Source: Chlorobiales bacterium (GTDB taxonomy: Bacteria > Bacteroidota > Chlorobiia > Chlorobiales > Chlorobiaceae). From it: a DNA stretch of 8,662 nucleotides. How positions within the stretch are numbered: position 1 is the first letter of the stretch; each line of letters begins with the position of its first letter. Shown piece after piece: positions 5,165 through 8,662 of the stretch. Where the stretch lies: contig JAKSDB010000197.1 of NCBI GenBank assembly GCA_022360415.1, positions 1-8,662 of the forward strand. The letters run 5' to 3'. The position numbers and the translations under genes are program-made. The notes below the pieces were generated by a model that saw only the letters and a program-made list of their open reading frames with translations, was not told where the DNA came from and ran no database searches.

Positions 5165-7560
5165 CAAACTTGCCGAATTACCGCACCAAGACTACTTTCA
5201 GCATTATCCATGACTTTCCGGAGAATCATTTTGACCTTTTCATCCGTAAGCGTCCCGGAATGATCGGTAATATCGAGTGACAGGGCGACACTTCTTTCTG
5301 CCCTTCCCGCACCGCTTTCCGGCTGCCGCTCGAAAATGTCAAAAACCCGGACGCTGCTTATCAGGAAATCACTTTTTTTCACACAGTCAACCAGTTGCTG
5401 AACATCCAGCCCTTCGGGAAGCAAAAATGAAAGGTCCCGTTCAACGACAGGGTACCTTGAAGGGGGCTGGTAGCAGACCTCGAATGTAAAACAGCGTGCA
5501 AGAATCTCCGTATCAATTTCAGCAATGAAAACCGGCTGGTCTATATCGAAAGCTTCAAGCAAACCAGCCCCCACCTGCTGAACTTTCCCGACAGGCACTT
5601 TCAGTATTTCATCTCCTGCATTCCAGTCACATGTAATGGAAAGCGTATTTTCATTATAAATATTCAATGATGATTTGTCAAGCAATTTCAGTTTCTCAAG
5701 CAACATCTCAACCGCTCCCTTTATATCGAAAAAATCAACCTGCTCTTGTTTCCTGGCCCAGCTCACAGGAAAACGATTGCCGGTAACAGCCACAACAAGT
5801 ACCTCTTTTTCTTTCATGCCCTCCGTCTCCCCAGCCATTTCAAACGTATGAGCAACCTCGAAAAGCCGCATGTCCCTTATTCCATGCTTGATATTATGGG
5901 ATATTACCTTCAGGATAGTCGGCACCATCGACGGACGCAGGACTTCCAGCCCCTCACTGATAGGATTCAGTACGGGGACAGGGCTTTCTGTGAACAACAA
6001 GGCGTCACGTCTTGTAATCAGAGGATTCGTGAGTACCTCCCTGAAATGCAGACCGATCATGACCGGGCGGAGATAATCGGGAAAATATTCAGGATTGCTT
6101 CTTGTTTCGGGATAACTTGCAACCATTCTTTTCGATGCTGCAATATTGTTATACCCTTCAAGCCTGGCTATCTCTTCAATCAGGTCGATTTCCTGTCCGA
6201 CGTCCACTCTGTAAGACGGCACCCTGAACAACAGGGTACTGCCCTCATCACCGCTCTTGTCAAACCCGACAGATTCCAGCATGGAAATCATTTTCTCGAC
6301 AGGAATCGAACAGCCGAGGATTTCATTTGCCTTCTGTGGGCGGAGCGCCACAGGTACAGGAGCAGAGGGTATGGTGCCTGCTTCTTCTGCCTGAACGACC
6401 CTGCCTCCTGCCAGCTCAAGAACAAGCCTGACGGCACATTGCGCTGCAAAGCGTACATTTCCCGGGTCGGTTCCTCTCTCGAAACGGTAAGCCGAGTCAC
6501 TTGTCAAACCGAGAAGTTTTGATGCTCTTCTGACTGCACCCGGAGAAAAGTACGCCGATTCAAGCAATATGTCGGTTGTTGTCACGCTCACTGCCGAATC
6601 ATACCCTCCCATGACACCTGCAATCGCCACCGGTTTTTCCCGGTCACATATGACAGGCATACCCGGCCTCAGCTTATAGGTCTCCTGGTCGATCGCAACA
6701 ACAGGCTCGCTGACATCGGTTCTTACCTGCACGCATTCACCGCGCAGTTTCGACAGATCAAATGCGTGGAGAGGCTGACCGAGAGCATGAAGAATATAAT
6801 TTGTGATATCGACGATATTGTTCTTTGGACGCAGCCCGATACTCTCAATTTTCTGTTTCAGCCATGAAGGCGATTCCTCTACCGTGACATTACGAATAAC
6901 GATGCCGGCATAATAAGGACATGCGTCGGCATCTTTTATCTCGACAAGTTTTTCTGCATGTAAAAAATCAACCGGGAAAGCTTCAGGCAGATGAACCTGC
7001 GCCGCACCCGCAATCTCTCTTGCCACCCCGAGATGAGACAGGACGTCCGGCCGGTTGGGCGTAACTGCAATGTCGAGTATGGTATCGGCAACAAGATATG
7101 AAGCCAAAGGCATTCCAGGCTCACAATGATCTTCAAGCACCATAATCCCCGAATGATCATCCGACAGGCCCAGCTCGTCAGCGGCACATATCATTCCAAA
7201 AGAATACTCTCCGCGTATTTTTGTTTTTTTGATGGTGAAGCTGCCTCCAGCAGGAGAATCAAGTACCGCACCGATCATCGCGACGGGAACAAGCTGTCTT
7301 TCGGCGACATTTGGTGCCCCGCAAACAATCTGTAATGGCTCCGCCTGACCTGCATCGACGATGCATACACTGAGACGATCAGCGCCCGGATGCTGCCTGA
7401 CCTCTTTTACCTTTCCAACAACAACCAGTGAATCGGGAAGTTTTCTGGTTACTGCTTTTTCAACCTCGAGCCCGAGAAAAGTAAGCTGATCGACCAGGGA
7501 ATCGATATTTGAAGACAACGAAGGGATAAAATCCCTGAGCCAGTTTACGGAGATTTTCAT
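5164..7560 (-). CDS. pheT: Phenylalanine--tRNA ligase beta subunit
   Basis: A 798-residue beta chain of the alpha2-beta2 enzyme that charges tRNA-Phe. The full bacterial domain order is present. An OB-fold tRNA-binding domain (about 40-155) has VVGKVKEVRQHPGADRLSVC, QIVCGAPNV and KIRGEYSFGMICAADELGL. The B3/4 editing domain (about 215-375) has NNIVDITNYILHALGQPLHA and RFERGTDP. The B5 domain (about 405-475) ends in EIDLIEEIARLEGYNNI. The catalytic-like core (485-690) follows, then the C-terminal ferredoxin-like anticodon-binding domain (704-797; SRYPVVERDLSF, LDITDHSGTLTDEKV). The ATG at 7560 opens the standard MKISVNWLRDFIP; an in-frame TTG 30 bases upstream would add ten unrelated residues across the terminator region. 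The Shine-Dalgarno is weak. pheS is not next to it, so the two subunits are unlinked here. Confidence 0.97.
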   Translation of the reverse strand: MKISVNWLRDFIPSLSSNIDSLVDQLTFLGLEVEKAVTRKLPDSLVVVGKVKEVRQHPGADRLSVCIVDAGQAEPLQIVCGAPNVAERQLVPVAMIGAVLDSPAGGSFTIKKTKIRGEYSFGMICAADELGLSDDHSGIMVLEDHCEPGMPLASYLVADTILDIAVTPNRPDVLSHLGVAREIAGAAQVHLPEAFPVDFLHAEKLVEIKDADACPYYAGIVIRNVTVEESPSWLKQKIESIGLRPKNNIVDITNYILHALGQPLHAFDLSKLRGECVQVRTDVSEPVVAIDQETYKLRPGMPVICDREKPVAIAGVMGGYDSAVSVTTTDILLESAYFSPGAVRRASKLLGLTSDSAYRFERGTDPGNVRFAAQCAVRLVLELAGGRVVQAEEAGTIPSAPVPVALRPQKANEILGCSIPVEKMISMLESVGFDKSGDEGSTLLFRVPSYRVDVGQEIDLIEEIARLEGYNNIAASKRMVASYPETRSNPEYFPDYLRPVMIGLHFREVLTNPLITRRDALLFTESPVPVLNPISEGLEVLRPSMVPTILKVISHNIKHGIRDMRLFEVAHTFEMAGETEGMKEKEVLVVAVTGNRFPVSWARKQEQVDFFDIKGAVEMLLEKLKLLDKSSLNIYNENTLSITCDWNAGDEILKVPVGKVQQVGAGLLEAFDIDQPVFIAEIDTEILARCFTFEVCYQPPSRYPVVERDLSFLLPEGLDVQQLVDCVKKSDFLISSVRVFDIFERQPESGAGRAERSVALSLDITDHSGTLTDEKVKMILRKVMDNAESSLGAVIRQV

Positions 7561-7587
7561 AAGAGGTCGATTTCTGTATTCATAAAA

Positions 7588-7620
7588 CAAAAAAGCTCTG
7601 ATCGATAATCGAACAGAGCT
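7588..7620 (-). terminator. Intrinsic terminator between tRNA-Glu and pheT; possible attenuator
   Basis: On the minus strand AGCTCTG (7620-7614) pairs with CAGAGCT (7600-7594). TCGA/TCGA pairing lies inside around a 3-base loop, and a T-run (TTTTTTG, TTTT) follows. The hairpin ends only 28 bases before the pheT ATG, too close for a separate promoter in between. pheT transcription must therefore read through it, or start upstream inside it. It could serve both as the tRNA-Glu terminator and as a regulatory attenuator of pheT. Confidence 0.85.
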
Positions 7621-7723
7621 GTACAGAAAGATAACTATCGTCTCCGATAACCGGCAACCTTAAACATACAATGCTGCTCTCCCACCGCATAAAAACAAGC
7701 CGGATCTCGTGAGAGATAGTCTG
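7621..7723 (-). promoter_or_regulatory. Leader region upstream of the pheT terminator
   Basis: This ~100-base stretch separates tRNA-Glu from the pheT terminator hairpin. On the minus strand it contains a small hairpin TATCG-GAGA-CGATA (7649-7636). Its 3' strand, CGATAGT (7640-7634), could alternatively pair with ATTATCG in the terminator (7609-7603), a possible switch. Two tiny reading frames exist: a 10-codon one (7667-7635, MFKVAGYRRR, with GGGAG about 11 bases ahead) and a 36-codon one (7690-7580) whose only Phe codons, TTT TTT, are the terminator's T-run. Neither is a convincing Phe-rich leader peptide. No promoter was identified with confidence. Confidence 0.3.
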
Positions 7724-7795
7724 TGACCCCAACGGGATTTGAACCCGTGCTACCACCTTGAAAGGGTGGTGACCTAACCACTAGTCCATGGGGCC
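7724..7795 (-). tRNA. tRNA-Glu(TTC)
   Basis: The minus strand folds as a cloverleaf. The acceptor is GGCCCCA / TGGGGTC with discriminator A, the second pair being G-T. The D arm contains GACTAGTGGTTAGGTC. The anticodon stem CCACC / GGTGG holds loop CTTTCAA, giving anticodon TTC, and the T arm contains GGGTTCAAATCCC. CCA is not encoded, since CAG follows the discriminator, unlike tRNA-Lys in this window. A structured repeat begins about 6-12 bases upstream of its 5' end, so its promoter must lie within that repeat. pheT follows after about 160 bases. Confidence 0.97.
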
Positions 7796-7800
7796 ATCAA

Positions 7801-7944
7801 GAGGACACCTCTATTTACTTGTTGCGCACCATGATTACTTCGTTGGCCGGTGCTCGAAATCCTCATGTACTCTCTTGTACACTCCGGTATCTCCGCTCCG
7901 TCCGCCTTGCACTCAAGGCGCTCACGACAATAAATAGAGGTACC
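7801..7944 (-). repeat. Structured dispersed element, copy 2 (inverted relative to 822-951)
   Basis: Read on the minus strand it matches copy 1 in order: ttgtcgtgagcg, ccggagtgtaca, tacatgaggattt, gagcaccg, caacgaag, taaatagaggtgtcc. The ends form a stem CCTCTATTTATTGT / ACAAGTAAATAGAGG with a single extra base. Inside are three small hairpins: GCCTTG-AGTG-CAAGGC, TGTAC-AAGAGA-GTACA, and GCACC...GGTGC. It carries no credible gene; the open frame across it is a product of the repeat. One end abuts the 5' end of tRNA-Glu and the other touches the transposase relic. Confidence 0.75.
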
Positions 7945-7950
7945 TTTTAA

Positions 7951-8421
7951 AACGTCCTCAAGCCCTGGAAGCAGGATGGATGGGTAATCCCGCCGCACAG
8001 TGACCGCAACTTTGTGGCTCGGATGAAATGGTACTGGATGTCTGTAAACATCAGTACGATCCACTCTGCCTATCTATCTGCGTGGATGAGTCACCCGAGC
8101 AACTGATCGCTGAAACAAGAGTTCCGATACCAGCCAGACCCGGTCAGCTTGCCCGATATGATTAGGGATACAGAGCAGAAAAGACACTGGCAATATCTTC
8201 ATTGCTACTGAACCTTTGATGGACAGACGTTTGGTCAGAATAACGGAACATCGGAAAAAGAAGGACGGGGTAAAATTTCCGGAAGCGACAGTATGGCTGA
8301 GGTCAAGCGACAAGTAGCTGCATGGGAGCACGAACGAAACAATAAAGAGGCGATGCTCAACCGGCGATCTGCTACAGCAGATGCTCGAATCAAGCTGAAA
8401 CATTTTTATCCGTTAATTTAA
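7951..8421 (+). pseudogene. IS630-family transposase remnant (frameshifted, internally deleted)
   Basis: Three forward frames together spell a decayed IS630 DDE transposase. From 7954, NVLKPWKQDGWVIPP and RNFVARMK match the middle of the protein. A frameshift near 8031 leads into VLDVCKHQYDP and ICVDESPEQLIAE, where the first catalytic Asp of the family lies, then RVPIPARPGQLARYD and an in-frame TAG at 8163-8165. A further shift gives DTGNIFIATEPL and LVRITEHRKKKD (from 8183). The VMDNLNTH and WLNMAEIE regions with the other two catalytic acids are missing. After the junction near 8281-8292 the C-terminus resumes as MAEVKRQVAAWEHERN and TADARIKLKHFYPLI with TAA at 8419-8421. The N-terminal third is absent; the structured element lies there instead. 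It cannot encode an active enzyme. Terminal inverted repeats of the IS were not recognised. Confidence 0.85.
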
Positions 8422-8658
8422 GAGTGACGGCACGCTTGTTCTTGTGGTCTGTACAGAATCAAACTGAGAGTAAATCGGGCTGACAGGACATGCAAAATTA
8501 TAGATTTGATCTACCTCGACATAAAATGGAAATGTCGCATTACGACGATAAAGCCAAAAATGCGGGCTACCGAAAAGGTGAAGAATATTCAGCAACCTCC
8601 CACATAAATGAGAACCCGGAAAACCGGCACCGCCTGTTACGAGGATACTTTTCTTCAT
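8413..8658 (-). pseudogene. Broken N-terminus of a UDP-glucuronate decarboxylase-type NAD-dependent epimerase
   Basis: Eighty-one codons from an ATG at 8658. The start, MKKSILVTGGAGFPGSHLCG, is the Rossmann NAD-binding loop of short-chain sugar-nucleotide epimerases, with Pro where Ile/Leu is usual. Then FPFYVEVDQIYNFACPVSP and FDSVQTTRTSV match the UXS subgroup, which converts UDP-glucuronate to UDP-xylose ('TFPLYVEVDEIYNLACPASP'). Between RLLN and ILHLFG about 18 expected residues (the 'DNFFTG' region) are missing in frame. After TSVP the match stops, and the frame closes at TAA 8415-8413 inside the end of the transposase relic. The rest of a normally ~310-residue enzyme is gone. The IS relic abutting the break suggests insertion followed by deletion. 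The remnant keeps its ATG but should be inactive. Confidence 0.82.
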
Positions 8659-8662
8659 AGAA

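Noticed and set aside
5746..6522. A 258-codon plus-strand open frame opposite pheT
   Set aside because: Antisense shadow of a certain gene with no recognisable domain or ribosome binding site.
7621..7723. T-box leader for pheT
   Set aside because: No T-box consensus bulge or specifier-loop architecture is visible in the ~100-base interval.
7774..8064. A 96-codon minus-strand open frame across tRNA-Glu and the repeat
   Set aside because: It overlaps the tRNA, the structured repeat and the transposase relic; its residues are a by-product of the repeat. Such frames tend to be annotated as hypothetical proteins.
8074..8403. A 109-codon minus-strand open frame
   Set aside because: It is antisense to the IS630 relic, whose transposase similarity on the plus strand is clear.

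Overview
The window reads as chromosomal DNA of a green sulfur bacterium (Chlorobi), most like the Chlorobium phaeobacteroides / Prosthecochloris group. This is inferred from the look of the housekeeping proteins (HisB, RNase Y, PheT, a DUF2905 protein), the pheT - small coiled-coil ORF - zapA - 6S-like RNA - rny order, moderate GC, and short dispersed repeats beside toxin-antitoxin and transposase relics. No search could be run, so the genus is a guess.

Layout. (1) 1-1211 is accessory and eroded. It holds a ParD-type antitoxin on the minus strand whose partner toxin begins at the very edge of the window, an 'addiction module' antitoxin whose overlapping toxin gene is a stub, a pair of direct repeats around this second locus, and one copy of a structured dispersed element. 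(2) 1212-2679 is core. tRNA-Lys(CTT) with a textbook terminator and secG lie on the minus strand; they diverge from a small DUF2905 membrane-protein gene and hisB on the plus strand. (3) 2708-7795 is a minus-strand core block, in transcription order tRNA-Glu(TTC), an intrinsic terminator/attenuator, pheT, a 100-residue coiled-coil protein, zapA, a ~220-nt 6S-like RNA and rny. pheT and the coiled-coil gene overlap by one base (TGATG), and zapA follows 7 bases later, so the three look translationally linked. (4) 7796-8662 is a second decay zone. It holds another, inverted copy of the structured element immediately upstream of tRNA-Glu, a frameshifted and internally deleted IS630-family transposase relic, and the broken start of a UDP-glucuronate decarboxylase-type sugar epimerase gene.

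Function. The core genes serve translation (pheT, two tRNAs), RNA decay (rny), probable RNA-polymerase control (6S-like RNA), Z-ring assembly (zapA and perhaps the coiled-coil ORF), protein export (secG) and histidine synthesis (hisB). Both edges are mobile or decaying DNA.

No unmistakably new multi-gene system is visible. The best leads are the terminator 28 bases upstream of pheT, which leaves little room for a promoter and so implies readthrough control; the dispersed element, whose two copies keep their closing stem through paired base changes; the unnamed coiled-coil gene fused into the pheT-zapA operon; and the 6S-like RNA, which needs formal confirmation.
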